NCBI RefSeq assembly: GCF_045063725.1
Contig: NZ_CP173695.1
Length of the DNA stretch: 64,000 nucleotides
DNA from: Sellimonas catena
GTDB taxonomy: Bacteria; Bacillota; Clostridia; Lachnospirales; Lachnospiraceae
Strand: one strand, 5' to 3'
In this document: positions 43,487-52,889 of the stretch, piece by piece
Numbering within the stretch: the first letter of the stretch is position 1
Layout of the letters: each line of letters opens with the position of its first letter
Notes under the pieces: model-generated
The model's database searches: none
Told to the model about the DNA's origin: nothing
Seen by the model: only the letters and a program-made list of their open reading frames with translations
Program-made: the position numbers and the translations under genes

Positions 43487-46405
43487 TTATTCTCCTTCTG
43501 CTTTGTATTTCTGATACGTCTCCTGCACGAACAGCTTGATTGCCTTCGTCATCTTCGTCATTTTCAGTAATCCCAGCTTATACGCTGTCAACCGTTTGCG
43601 GATTTCTTCATCTGAGATAGCCTTACTGAACACATAGGAAGAGAACAAATCAGAAACAATCACGTAATCAATCTGATTGTCATAAGCAAATTCTTCCATA
43701 TCCGCCTGTAACTGCTCTTTTTCAAACTGCGTAAAGGCTTCCATGATGTCTGCATCATCCGGCAAGTCATAGAACCGGGTCAAAATAAACTGCTTCATCA
43801 CATCTTTCTTTAACCGCAGTGACTCATTATCGGAACGCTCAATTTCCCGGAGAATCAAATCTACATCGTGCTGCTTCTCCTCTTCGGATTTTGCCTTTCC
43901 ATCTTTCTGCGCTTTTTTCAACAAATTCAGGATATACACTACGTTAATCCGGTCTGTACGAACCAGTTCAATATCAAAATCCACATCCACCGGCACAGGA
44001 ACTTTCGGCTCCCGGCTTCCAGCCTGGTCTTTGTAATACAAATACCAGCTTTTGAATCCTTCGTATTCTTCCTCGCCCATCACAACAGCCAGGTCATTCC
44101 AATCAAATTTAGAGAACGTTTTGAGCGTTGCCAGCGTCTTTGCCATTGACCGGAAGGCAATAATAAACATCCGGATTTCATCTTCGGATTGCAACTGTCC
44201 GGCTGCTTCCACATCCGGCGTTATCTTACGAAGAACAGGCTCCTGATTTATCCACTGATGAAGATAATAGTCATAATCCTCAAGCAGATACTCATTCGGG
44301 TCTCCGTCTCCGGAGAACAGTGTCAGAGCGTCATCCTGCCATTTCTTGATATTCCGATATGTCACAATCTGACCAAACTGCTTTGTCACTTTATCTACAC
44401 GGTTTGTCCGGCTGTACGCCTGCACCAGAGAATGCCAGATGAGATTCTTATCCAGATACAGAGTGTTCAGCGGCTTTGCATCAAATCCGGTCAGAAACAT
44501 ATTAACAACAAGCAGAATATCTACCTGCGGCAAATCCTTCTGTTTCAACCGCTTTGCAATATCTTTTCTGTAAGAATCGAAGGTTTCCAGCGTATATCTA
44601 TGTCCAAATAATTTATAATAATCTTCCATACAGCGTTCCAGTAATTCCTGAGAATGCTCATCGGCTCCGTCATCCATATCTTCATTTGCCTGATAAGAAA
44701 AGACAGCAGCGATTTTCAACCGTTTATCTTCCGGAAGTTTATCATTGTATTTCTTGAATTCATCATAATATTTCCCAAGAGTCTGAATGGTATCTACCGC
44801 AAAAAGAGCAGTATAAATATCCTTCCCCTGTGGATGAACATGCTGCTCATGATGCTCCATGATGTGATTTACAATCGTCTGAATCCGTTCCTCATCATGA
44901 TACAGTTCGGTCATATCAATATTATGCCGCTTGCAGTATTCCGGGTCATCCAACTGTTCCGGATTGATACCGTTTTTCTGCACCTGACGGGCAAAAATTG
45001 TCCTCTGATACTCCACGGAGAATCGAAGTACATTCCCGTCAGCAATTGCGTCCTTTATCATGTACCGGTGCAGGCATGCATCCAGCTTTCCGCCGGCATA
45101 AAACACATCAGCGGTTGTACGCCCGTCAGACCCTTTATTTTTCTCAAAAATCGGCGTGCCGGTAAAGCCAATATAATTTGCGTTCTGGAAATGCTTCTGA
45201 ATCTGTCCATGCATCTTTCCAAACTGGCTCCTGTGACATTCATCAATAATAAAGACCACTTTCTTGTCTTTATAAGCATCCATAACAGAAGCATACTTCT
45301 CGCTCTTTACGGCATTTGCCATCTTCTGAATCGTTGTCACAATCAGCTTCTTATCCGCTTTTTTCAACTCATTGATAAGCACTACAGTGCTTGTTGTATT
45401 ATCCACACAGTCTTTCTCAAAGCTGTTATATTCATCAACCGTCTGGTCATCCAGGTCTTTCCGGTCAATCAAAAATACAACCAGGGCTACCCGTGGCTCA
45501 TCTCGCAAAAGCTGTGCCAGCTTGAAACTGGTCAGCGTCTTACCGGAGCCGGTACATGCAAACACATAACCATTCTGGTTCGCTTCCAGAACTCTCTTCT
45601 TTGCAGCCTTTACCGCATATATCTGATAAGGTCTCATGACCATCAGCACCGGTTCTGTTGCCTTAATGACCATGTATTTATCCAACATTTCTGTCAGAGA
45701 AGCCTTCCGGAAGAATTCCCCGGTAAAGCTGTTCAAATCATTGATACGGACATTCTTTTCATCTGTCCAGAAGAACACCAGAGATTTCAGAATGGGATTA
45801 TACTGTCCGTCCGCCATCTCATTTTCATTACAGAAATATTTCGTCTGAACCGAATTCGATACTACAAAAAGCTGTATATAGCGGAACAATCCCTTGAAAG
45901 AAAACTTCCGATACCTGTTAATCTGATTGACTGCTTCGTTAATTTCCACGCCGGGGCGCTTCAATTCAATTTGCACCACAGGCAGACCGTTAATCAAAAC
46001 CGTCACATCATATCTGTTTTTGTACACCACATCATCTTTATGTGCTTTATCCATTGTTACCTGATGCGTGACCTGATAGATATTCCGGTCTGTATCCGAT
46101 GAAAAGAAGTCAAGATAGACCGTTTGTCCATCGTCCAGTTCCAACACGTATTTATCCCTTAAAATCTTCGCAGATTCATAAACCGAATGATTCTCCACAT
46201 GGATACGAATACGCTCAAATTCCGTATCCGAGAACGATGCGGCGTGTCCCTTTTCCATCAACTTCTTCTCATTAAATTTTGCAAGCTGTTCCCGGAAATT
46301 TGCTAATACATCGTCATAAGTATCCATCTTAACGAAATGGTATCCAATACCTTCCAAACGGTCTATAAATTTATTTTCAACATCATATTCTGAAACATGT
46401 GACAT
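43487..46405 (-). CDS. hsdR: Type I restriction endonuclease subunit R
   Basis: Protein of 972 residues. The N-terminal nuclease domain contains LPVVQIELKRPG (the ExK motif). Two RecA-like motor domains follow, with Walker A CTGSGKTLTS, DEAH-type box VFIIDECHRSQ, motif III GFTGTPIF and late ARG-type motif AYSRTNRV. The C-terminal helical part binds the HsdM/HsdS core. It translocates DNA and cuts at a distance from unmethylated sites. First gene of the operon hsdR-hsdM-unknown-hsdS. All main motifs look intact. Confidence 0.95.
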   Translation of the reverse strand: MSHVSEYDVENKFIDRLEGIGYHFVKMDTYDDVLANFREQLAKFNEKKLMEKGHAASFSDTEFERIRIHVENHSVYESAKILRDKYVLELDDGQTVYLDFFSSDTDRNIYQVTHQVTMDKAHKDDVVYKNRYDVTVLINGLPVVQIELKRPGVEINEAVNQINRYRKFSFKGLFRYIQLFVVSNSVQTKYFCNENEMADGQYNPILKSLVFFWTDEKNVRINDLNSFTGEFFRKASLTEMLDKYMVIKATEPVLMVMRPYQIYAVKAAKKRVLEANQNGYVFACTGSGKTLTSFKLAQLLRDEPRVALVVFLIDRKDLDDQTVDEYNSFEKDCVDNTTSTVVLINELKKADKKLIVTTIQKMANAVKSEKYASVMDAYKDKKVVFIIDECHRSQFGKMHGQIQKHFQNANYIGFTGTPIFEKNKGSDGRTTADVFYAGGKLDACLHRYMIKDAIADGNVLRFSVEYQRTIFARQVQKNGINPEQLDDPEYCKRHNIDMTELYHDEERIQTIVNHIMEHHEQHVHPQGKDIYTALFAVDTIQTLGKYYDEFKKYNDKLPEDKRLKIAAVFSYQANEDMDDGADEHSQELLERCMEDYYKLFGHRYTLETFDSYRKDIAKRLKQKDLPQVDILLVVNMFLTGFDAKPLNTLYLDKNLIWHSLVQAYSRTNRVDKVTKQFGQIVTYRNIKKWQDDALTLFSGDGDPNEYLLEDYDYYLHQWINQEPVLRKITPDVEAAGQLQSEDEIRMFIIAFRSMAKTLATLKTFSKFDWNDLAVVMGEEEYEGFKSWYLYYKDQAGSREPKVPVPVDVDFDIELVRTDRINVVYILNLLKKAQKDGKAKSEEEKQHDVDLILREIERSDNESLRLKKDVMKQFILTRFYDLPDDADIMEAFTQFEKEQLQADMEEFAYDNQIDYVIVSDLFSSYVFSKAISDEEIRKRLTAYKLGLLKMTKMTKAIKLFVQETYQKYKAEGE

Positions 46406-46549
46406 TGCTCAAATCCTCTTTTTCAATGTATTTTACCAATCACAAATTAAAGCCATACTTCTCGTGATATAATATATAGCCTTGTGTTTTCTATAGTTCG
46501 ACTTTCTTCTTATTCTACATGAACTTACATCCACTTACAATCAGATTTA

Positions 46550-46795
46550 TCACAAAGCACCATTGTCTTTCAGATACCCTGTCACCAATTCTGTCATAAC
46601 CTCTTTCATTTTCAGTCCATTCACAGCACAATACGCTTTAAATTTTCCCTTCAAATCCTTATCCACATGCCACTGCAGTAACTCTGTTTCTTGTTTTGCT
46701 GTCGGTACAAGTACAGTTCCCATTGCCTGTTCCAGACGCTCCTGCTCTGCAGCGGCTCTCTGCTGCTGTCGTGCTTTGAATCTATTCTCTGCCAT
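46550..46795 (-). CDS. Ribbon-helix-helix DNA-binding protein (ParB-like partner candidate)
   Basis: Protein of 81 residues. The N terminus is an Arg/Gln-rich flexible tail (RFKARQQQRAAAEQERL). The C-terminal half (LKGKFKAYCAVNGLKMKEVM, TELVTGYLKDNG) fits a ribbon-helix-helix fold. GAGGG precedes the start. Small proteins of this form often partner ParA in plasmid segregation, and a ParA gene lies upstream in the same direction. The interposed two genes make this an inference. Confidence 0.65.
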   Translation of the reverse strand: MAENRFKARQQQRAAAEQERLEQAMGTVLVPTAKQETELLQWHVDKDLKGKFKAYCAVNGLKMKEVMTELVTGYLKDNGAL

Positions 46796-46832
46796 TGCCT
46801 GTTTCCCTCGCTTTCATATGAATTCTTACGGA

Positions 46833-47855
46833 TTATCTCCCAACCTGAAAATCATCATCAAATCCAAGTGGCTTATGCGCAATAGTCTCTGCCATCTGCA
46901 CTCTTTGTTTTGCAGCTGCATATTCTCCATCTACCAATATCTGTTCTAACAATAAACCAGATTTTACTATAGGGTAGGCAAGCACATAGTTAACATCCAA
47001 ATTCAATTCATCTAAATTATTATGTGTAAGCATGATTTCAGGATGCAACTCTTGATTTACAGCTGCGACTAAGCGGTCTTGCTGAACTCTTGCATAAGGA
47101 TGGCTATCTGTAAATTTATCAAAAAATTTATCATACATATTATCACTTGATTTCAATTCTGACATCACACCATCTGTCTTCATCGCCAGCTCCGGTTTTC
47201 TGAAATAATAAACACTAATACTCTTTGCTTTTTCAAATGCTTCATCAAAAGCTGAAATAACATCACAATACGAACTATAATCAATATCCGGAATATAATA
47301 ATCCATTTCAGTTTCTTTCGTTTTAAACTTTATATATTCCAATGTTGCAATCTCAGCATCCATATATGGAAACTCTCGACATAAATACTCGTACAATCCC
47401 ATTACACCATGCTTTTCTGCATCAATCTCGCACACGTTAGAATAATAAGCTGTATGCGTCCCCCATTCAGAAGATAATGCTCTTCTGTAATAATAAGGAT
47501 TCTTCCATGTTGCTGAATCGGATAAAGACATTACCAATGCATTCTCACTTCTATCCTCTGAAAATATTTTTGTATACTGTTTGACATGCTCTGCCTCATG
47601 ATAACTATTCACAACAACATTCAAAAACATCATATCTCGACTGACATTGGATAAATTCAATATACGTGCCAATTCAGAAATTCCAATTGAAACACCAGCA
47701 ACATGCATTGTTTTTTCATCTCGAATGGTAAAAGATATTACAAATGGTACACGAACATCAGATTTAAACTGTACATGATGCCTACTACTCAATTCGCTCA
47801 ACAAATCATCAACTTTACCCATCATTTTCTTACGAGATAATCCCAAATTCACCAT
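46833..47855 (-). CDS. Hypothetical protein with an HEAEH motif
   Basis: Protein of 340 residues starting MVNLGLSRKKMMGKVDD. A VVVNSYHEAEHVKQY segment (about residue 83) matches the HExxH metal-binding pattern of zincins, but no supporting third ligand can be named. The rest is rich in Tyr, Asp and Glu (MDYYIPDIDYSSYCDVI). AGGTGG precedes the ATG. It lies in the ParA operon. Function not recognised; a metalloprotease is possible but weakly supported. Confidence 0.55.
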   Translation of the reverse strand: MVNLGLSRKKMMGKVDDLLSELSSRHHVQFKSDVRVPFVISFTIRDEKTMHVAGVSIGISELARILNLSNVSRDMMFLNVVVNSYHEAEHVKQYTKIFSEDRSENALVMSLSDSATWKNPYYYRRALSSEWGTHTAYYSNVCEIDAEKHGVMGLYEYLCREFPYMDAEIATLEYIKFKTKETEMDYYIPDIDYSSYCDVISAFDEAFEKAKSISVYYFRKPELAMKTDGVMSELKSSDNMYDKFFDKFTDSHPYARVQQDRLVAAVNQELHPEIMLTHNNLDELNLDVNYVLAYPIVKSGLLLEQILVDGEYAAAKQRVQMAETIAHKPLGFDDDFQVGR

Positions 47856-47866
47856 ATAAACACCAC

Positions 47867-48211
47867 CTATTCTTTATAGCCATCAAATTCCGGTGGAAAT
47901 GTTGCGTACATTGTTTGTGGGTCATATGTTAAGTTATTTTTCTCTGCATCTTCTATCATTCTATGGTCATATACATCACTGGCAATCTGTATCGCCCGTT
48001 CTGAAAAATACCCATCACTCACCAACTTCTTAAAAACTTCATAACTTCCACCCGGATAATTAATATTATATAGACATAAATGGTGATGTTCAATTATATC
48101 AACAATCATTTTCCCCGATGAACAATGATATCCCAGATTGGCAAGTTCATCCAAAATATCTCCTATCAGTTCAATATCATGAATAGAAATATACATTTTA
48201 TCATTTTCCAT
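47867..48211 (-). CDS. Hypothetical protein in the ParA operon
   Basis: Protein of 114 residues starting MENDKMYISIHDIELIGDIL. It contains YHCSSGKMIVDIIEHHHLCL with a His run and ends LTYDPQTMYATFPPEFDGYK. AAGGGGTG precedes the ATG; 11 bases separate it from the next gene. Family not recognised. Confidence 0.6.
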   Translation of the reverse strand: MENDKMYISIHDIELIGDILDELANLGYHCSSGKMIVDIIEHHHLCLYNINYPGGSYEVFKKLVSDGYFSERAIQIASDVYDHRMIEDAEKNNLTYDPQTMYATFPPEFDGYKE

Positions 48212-48226
48212 AAAGTCACCCCTTAT

Positions 48227-48781
48227 TCACTTTACGCCAATCAGCCCCAGAACAGCATCCGTAAACGCTTTCATCGCCTGCGCCGGATATCCCTTCGGGT
48301 GATAATCCTGTACAGACTCATTTGCCAACTTCGCCTGAACGAACGCCTCAGATTGAGGAATGAGATACACACGGTCATGCGGATGCTCTTCTGTGAAGAA
48401 TTCCATAAATTCCTGGGTTGCCCTAAACCGGTTCACTCCGTTCACCACATAGATTACAGGAGTATGCGGGGCATTGTCTTTAATAAGCTCCATAGTAACC
48501 TCTGTTGCAGGCATATCTGTCGTAGTCGGACGCATCGGAACCACAATCACATCTGCATCCTTAATCCACTCGCCCATCTCTGCCTGCAAAGCTCCCGGTG
48601 TATCTATAATAGAAACTACAGCGCCCGGCATCTCACAAGGCTCATGAATCTGTCCGCCCTGTCCGTCCAGGTCATAAAAATTATAAGGAATCTGCTTTGC
48701 ATCCAGGGCAAATGCCAGTTCATCACACAGGAGCGTCTTGCCAACTCCGCCTTTCCGGTTGATGACCAATATATTTTTCAC
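48227..48781 (-). CDS. parA: ParA/MinD-type partition ATPase
   Basis: Protein of about 184 residues. The deviant Walker A is NRKGGVGKTLL, the Walker A' region is YDLDGQGG, and Walker B is VSIIDTPGAL. Short length without an N-terminal helix-turn-helix fits the small ParA (type Ib) group, which works with a small ribbon-helix-helix partner. GTG 48781 is chosen because it opens VKNILVINRKGG with AAAGGGG upstream; a TTG start nine codons earlier is possible. It forms an operon with the genes down to 46550. Confidence 0.82.
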   Translation of the reverse strand: MKNILVINRKGGVGKTLLCDELAFALDAKQIPYNFYDLDGQGGQIHEPCEMPGAVVSIIDTPGALQAEMGEWIKDADVIVVPMRPTTTDMPATEVTMELIKDNAPHTPVIYVVNGVNRFRATQEFMEFFTEEHPHDRVYLIPQSEAFVQAKLANESVQDYHPKGYPAQAMKAFTDAVLGLIGVK

Positions 48782-48949
48782 AGAACACGCAACCCCTTTC
48801 TGTAACAATCATATTTTCATACTTTCATAGAAATATTATAACAGAAATACGATGATTTTTCAATATCAAAATCATTAAATACATTTATTTCCTGATGACA
48901 GGATAGCCTTTCAGCGTATAGCTCTGTAACGCTGTATTTGCCGTTTTAA

Positions 48950-49385
48950 GGGTAGGTACACAGGAATGCATCAAATACACGAAAACAATGATAATAAACC
49001 GAATACAGAGGAAATCCGCAAACTGAAGGCATACAGAAAGCATCTTTACAACTACAGCAAAAAAGTCGTAACAATTATTCACTTCATGCACTTCTCATTA
49101 AGGTACGCAAAAAAATGTGTACCTTTTAAATGCAAGCCTACATTGCATTTAAACCGAGTACAAGCTGAAAAGTACGCAAAGGTACACAAATGACTTTAAA
49201 CTGTGTACAGCTTAAATCTATGCCTGCACTGGATTTAAACCTATTAGTACGCAAAGTACACAAGGTACGCATTTTTTCAATTTTGCGTACTTTTTGCGTA
49301 CTTTTTCAAAGGAATCCATTTAAACATAAGCCCAGTCTACAAAAAACCGGTACACACTTTTTGTGTACCCAACTGTGTACCACTC
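48950..49385. repeat. Iteron-like array, candidate replication origin
   Basis: At least 12 copies of GTACGCAAA or GTACACAAA in both orientations: 48956, 49103, 49115, 49172, 49182, 49202, 49248, 49256, 49265, 49283, 49294, 49350, 49361 and 49374. A perfect inverted repeat TTTAAATGCA/TGCATTTAAA lies at about 49124-49152. A short plus-strand frame (48966-49193) overlaps the array but has no ribosome site. The array lies just past the end of the P4-type helicase/primase gene and upstream of parA. Confidence 0.7.
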
Positions 49386-49449
49386 ATATGCATATAAAAA
49401 AGCAACAGCGAAAACTTATTATCTTCACTGCTGCTCTCTTTTTGCTGTA

Positions 49450-51069
49450 TTATTTTCTTACAATTCCTCTGTAATTTTCCTTCAACACAGGATGACACCG
49501 CTTATCCATATCTTTTGATGCGGTATACTTCGGGTCCATCCAATCCGTCAGATTGTATTCTGCAATCAGCGGTTCCGCTACATCCATCTTATTTCCCGGC
49601 TTCCTGGCTTTTCTCTTATCATCACATTCCCATTCCGGATATGCAGGCAGCAATGTCACCACATCCTTTGTAAAAGCTACCATACTCCTAGTCTCTGTAC
49701 GCCCTGAGAAATTCTTCTTGTACCATTCCACATATAATGCATATAAGAAAGAGAACGGTACCAAATCCCACTTCAAGACAGGAAAAATTTCTTCTGCAAA
49801 CTGCCGTACCGGGTCATTGAATTCCTTGTACTCTTCCAGTACGTTCTCACATGCACCTGGTACATCAAAGCTGTAATAATTCATATTAAGCACTTTATAC
49901 AGTACATATTCCAATACTTCCTGCCTGTGCAGATAATCCTGCTTAATATATTTCCGCTCCACACCTGTGAAGCATTTAGTAAATGCAATAAACAGCTGTC
50001 TCCGGTAAAACGAATCGGACTTATCACGAATCCTCGGCATCTCATTCAAACACTGGACTACAAGTCCATGGAAACAATAGGTCAACGGAACCTTGAATTT
50101 CCGGTTAATATTGATAGCGTCTCCTGTCACAACTGCTTTCAGGTTCGCCGCTTTATCCACGTATGTACCGACATCATTTTCATCTGTAATAACTGCCTGC
50201 GCATGAATCAAAGGCTCCAGCATAAAATCCTTACCAAAATCAGCCAGAGAAATCGACGCATAATTCCCATGACCAACCAGCTGACGCATAAGTTCACAAA
50301 GCGTTCCCTTCCCGTTATTACCGCTTTCGCTGTAAAACCATACGGACTTATTCCACGGTACGTTCGGGCGGAGAATTGCCCCCAAAACCTGCCACAATAC
50401 ATTGACCACTTCCGGGTCATCGGAAAGTGTATTCATCCAGCTCTCCACGTCCCAATCCGTATTATCTATTGGATTATGTATTACCACATTTGTAGCATTC
50501 GGATTGTAGTCTACCCGTGACTTACTCAAAAATACATAATCCGGAGAAAACTCAAGAAGCTGTTTTGTATCGTAATCGAAAATACCATTATTTACAGGAA
50601 CCAAATGAGGCTCCCGGCAGGGCTGAACCCTCACGGCGGATTCTTTCAGAATCGTCATCACCTCATCAAATTCCCGTTTCGTCATACTGGGACAATACAG
50701 TCTTGCAGTCTTACGAAGTTCAGTCTCTGACGTCTCATAGGTTCCAAGATTCTTTCCGGTTGTCTGATAAAGACCGATAAGAGAATATCCTTCATCATCA
50801 CCGCCGTCTCCGCCACCATTAGCAACATTTATCATAGCAACATAATATACTCGCAGCAGAACCTCTGCAATCTGGAAAGGAACCAATCTTTCAGGAGTTC
50901 TCCATTTATGTCCTGCCTGTCTCACACTATTTTCGATACCAATCAAACTCTCGCATTCCTGCAGAATTTCTCCGGCAACAGTCCCCGGATTTCCCGGATT
51001 CTGAGGCGTATATTTATTCAGGACACTCAACGTCGCTTCTTTCATCGTTTCGTCCTTTGTACTTGCCAT
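49450..51069 (-). CDS. P4-type replication helicase/primase-like protein (SF3, D5)
   Basis: Protein of 539 residues. The C-terminal SF3 helicase domain has Walker A ESGNNGKGTLCEL (about 265), a Walker B-like AVITDENDVG, motif C (FHGLVVQCLNEMPRI) and RDKSDSFYRRQLFIAF. The N-terminal ~200 residues include a D5_N-like segment (VPVNNGIFDYDTKQLLEFSP) but no zinc finger or clear primase active site. Proteins of this type drive initiation of phage P4 and mobile-element replication. Adjacent iteron-like repeats support that role here. Confidence 0.85.
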   Translation of the reverse strand: MASTKDETMKEATLSVLNKYTPQNPGNPGTVAGEILQECESLIGIENSVRQAGHKWRTPERLVPFQIAEVLLRVYYVAMINVANGGGDGGDDEGYSLIGLYQTTGKNLGTYETSETELRKTARLYCPSMTKREFDEVMTILKESAVRVQPCREPHLVPVNNGIFDYDTKQLLEFSPDYVFLSKSRVDYNPNATNVVIHNPIDNTDWDVESWMNTLSDDPEVVNVLWQVLGAILRPNVPWNKSVWFYSESGNNGKGTLCELMRQLVGHGNYASISLADFGKDFMLEPLIHAQAVITDENDVGTYVDKAANLKAVVTGDAININRKFKVPLTYCFHGLVVQCLNEMPRIRDKSDSFYRRQLFIAFTKCFTGVERKYIKQDYLHRQEVLEYVLYKVLNMNYYSFDVPGACENVLEEYKEFNDPVRQFAEEIFPVLKWDLVPFSFLYALYVEWYKKNFSGRTETRSMVAFTKDVVTLLPAYPEWECDDKRKARKPGNKMDVAEPLIAEYNLTDWMDPKYTASKDMDKRCHPVLKENYRGIVRK

Positions 51070-51317
51070 ATGCGGACTCTCCTTTCTTTAAAATAATTGT
51101 ATTCATTTACATATATCAATATTTTTCATTATTTTTAATGTTAAAAAGCTTGATTTCGGCGTCCGCTTATGGTATTATAATTAAAGAAAGGTATTACTTA
51201 CAAACACAAAAACCTGTGTTATCAAAAACGCCTTACTTGAAATCAAATAACCAATGGATTCAGCCAAAATCCGCCAGCAGTTACGCCGCTAACGTAGCTG
51301 CTTTTTTCTGTAGTTTT

Positions 51318-51539
51318 TTAGTTAGACAAATCATTTTTTGATTTCAGATACTCTTCCAGTTCCTTTCTACGCACCAGAAATCTATGACTGCTCACTTTCA
51401 GAAGAAACGGACAATCCGGCTCCTTCATCATACTTCTGAGTTTTATCTGTCCGATTCCTGTATAAGCTGCTGCTTCCTGTACGGTCAGATTCAATTTCTC
51501 ATTCAATGGAATATTCTCTAATGCTTTGTTTGCTGCCAT
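51318..51539 (-). CDS. Excisionase-like helix-turn-helix protein
   Basis: Protein of 73 residues. A winged-helix/MerR-like domain: NLTVQEAAAYTGIGQIKLRS, then CPFLLKVSSHRFLVRRKELE and EYLKSKN, the pattern of Tn916 Xis-type proteins. GGAGGTAAGTCAC precedes ATG 51539; the longer in-frame reading from 51581 lacks a site. It may direct excision or regulate the replication gene after it. RNA copy 3 ends about 120 bases upstream. Confidence 0.8.
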   Translation of the reverse strand: MAANKALENIPLNEKLNLTVQEAAAYTGIGQIKLRSMMKEPDCPFLLKVSSHRFLVRRKELEEYLKSKNDLSN

Positions 51540-51660
51540 GTGACTTACCTCCTGTATTTTATTCAAAATAATTATATTCATTTATTTTTGTATATTATAT
51601 CACGATATATAATTATTTTCAATAGTTATTTTGCATTTACTCAATGTATTTCATGAAAAT

Positions 51661-51842
51661 CAAAAAAGCGGTGTCCAGACACAGCAATCCATTCGGATTA
51701 CCAATGCCTGTTCACCGCTTTTATTTCTATATTGACAAGCTGTACTCTCGTTTTACGGTTCGTCACCCCCGTAAAACTCCCGGACGTCTTACGCCAGCAT
51801 CCCTACAAGGCACCGTTCCCTTGAGTTTTCCACATGAACAAC
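51661..51842 (-). ncRNA. Structured RNA candidate, copy 3 of 3
   Basis: Nearly the same 5' two thirds as copy 1 (GGAACGGTGCCTTGTAGGG, GACGTCCGGGAGT), but the hairpin is TTTTACGG-GGGTGACGAA-CCGTAAAA (51751-51776). The terminal stem has a wholly different interior (GCGGTG...CACCGC, then T run). Changed stems with kept pairing and a fixed loop show selection on structure. It lies between the resolvase gene and the excisionase-like gene, on their strand. Confidence 0.75.
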
Positions 51843-51941
51843 TACGTTTTATAACCTGTTGTTATGATTTGTCATGAATACAGTATACAATATTTTTTCT
51901 ATCATATCAAGCTTTTTCTGCAATTTATTCTGACGGTCCCA

Positions 51942-52640
51942 TCAGACTGTCATTTCTAACCGTAATTCCTTTTTCCATTTGTAATACGACTTTCTGGCAC
52001 AACCGAGCATCCGCATAATCTCCACATCTTTCATCATGCCATTAAAATCCTTTGAATATTTCAAAATAGCTCTCTTCGCTTCCTTACTTTTCTTTGTCTC
52101 AGATGTTGAGCCTACCGGTCTGCCAATCTGTTTACCGTTTGCCCTGGCAGTTTCAATCCCCTCACGAGTCCGTTGCTGCAGATATTCCACTTCTTTCTGG
52201 GACTGGACAAATGCCAACCGAATCTGCTCTTTTGCTAATGACATCAGATATTTATTAACCCCTTCCAGAATGTAATCCACCCGTTCTCCAGTCATAGCAA
52301 TCTGGGAGGACAATGTTTTCCTGTATGTCTCCGTATTGATATGCGGCTCTTTCAGGAAAACCAATTCCACTCCTTTGTCATACAGTTCTTTATACAACTC
52401 AAAGCCCTCTTCTGCATTACGGCTCATACGAGACACCTCGTCAAATACAATGGTATCTCCCGGCTTCACAAGTCTCAGCAATGTCTTAAATTTTGGTCTG
52501 TCAATTTTTGTTCCCGTATATGCTTCTTCATATAAGATAGCAGACGGATAAGCTCTTAAAATATTCCGAACCTGTCTTTCGATACTCTGTTGCAAAGTAC
52601 TGATACGACAATACCCATAAATTTTTCCTGTATTATTCAT
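51942..52640 (-). CDS. Small serine recombinase (resolvase/invertase)
   Basis: Protein of 232 residues: a catalytic domain with YGYCRISTLQQSIERQ (Ser near residue 11), DTIVFDEVSRMSRN and ITGERVDYI-like E-helix, followed by an Arg/Lys-rich linker (GKQIGRPVGSTSETKKSKEA). A C-terminal helix-turn-helix (DVEIMRMLGCARKSYYKWKK) completes it. ATG 52640 follows AGAAGGTACGAGA. Size fits resolvases that reduce plasmid or transposon multimers. It could also act as an invertase; no inverted sites were found. Confidence 0.85.
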   Translation of the reverse strand: MNNTGKIYGYCRISTLQQSIERQVRNILRAYPSAILYEEAYTGTKIDRPKFKTLLRLVKPGDTIVFDEVSRMSRNAEEGFELYKELYDKGVELVFLKEPHINTETYRKTLSSQIAMTGERVDYILEGVNKYLMSLAKEQIRLAFVQSQKEVEYLQQRTREGIETARANGKQIGRPVGSTSETKKSKEAKRAILKYSKDFNGMMKDVEIMRMLGCARKSYYKWKKELRLEMTV

Positions 52641-52889
52641 TCTCGTACCTTCTTTCCAAAACAGTGCTACATTATAGGGTCTCTTCAAAAAGTAGCAAAA
52701 ACACCGTTTACGTTAAAATTTCAGAAAGGAATATATATACTACATCATATGAGCATTTAAAATAGCACTCTTTATTTGCATTTTATCACGATTTACATTC
52801 TTATTCAATCACATAATCATTAAATACAATTATTATTTGTTAACCTGCGGGAGCCTTTTTGATTACACACAAAAAGGAGAAGCTCAAAT

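Noticed and set aside
44654..46102. 482-codon open frame on the plus strand
   Set aside because: It is antisense to hsdR, whose motifs are complete; composition is unlike a protein and no start signal is present.
48966..49193. 75-codon plus-strand frame
   Set aside because: It overlaps the iteron-like array, lacks a ribosome site and its codons follow the repeat units.
51942..52640. Small serine recombinase as the element's integrase
   Set aside because: Length of 232 residues and domain plan fit a resolvase or invertase; the integrase role fits the split 580-residue recombinase at the element end.
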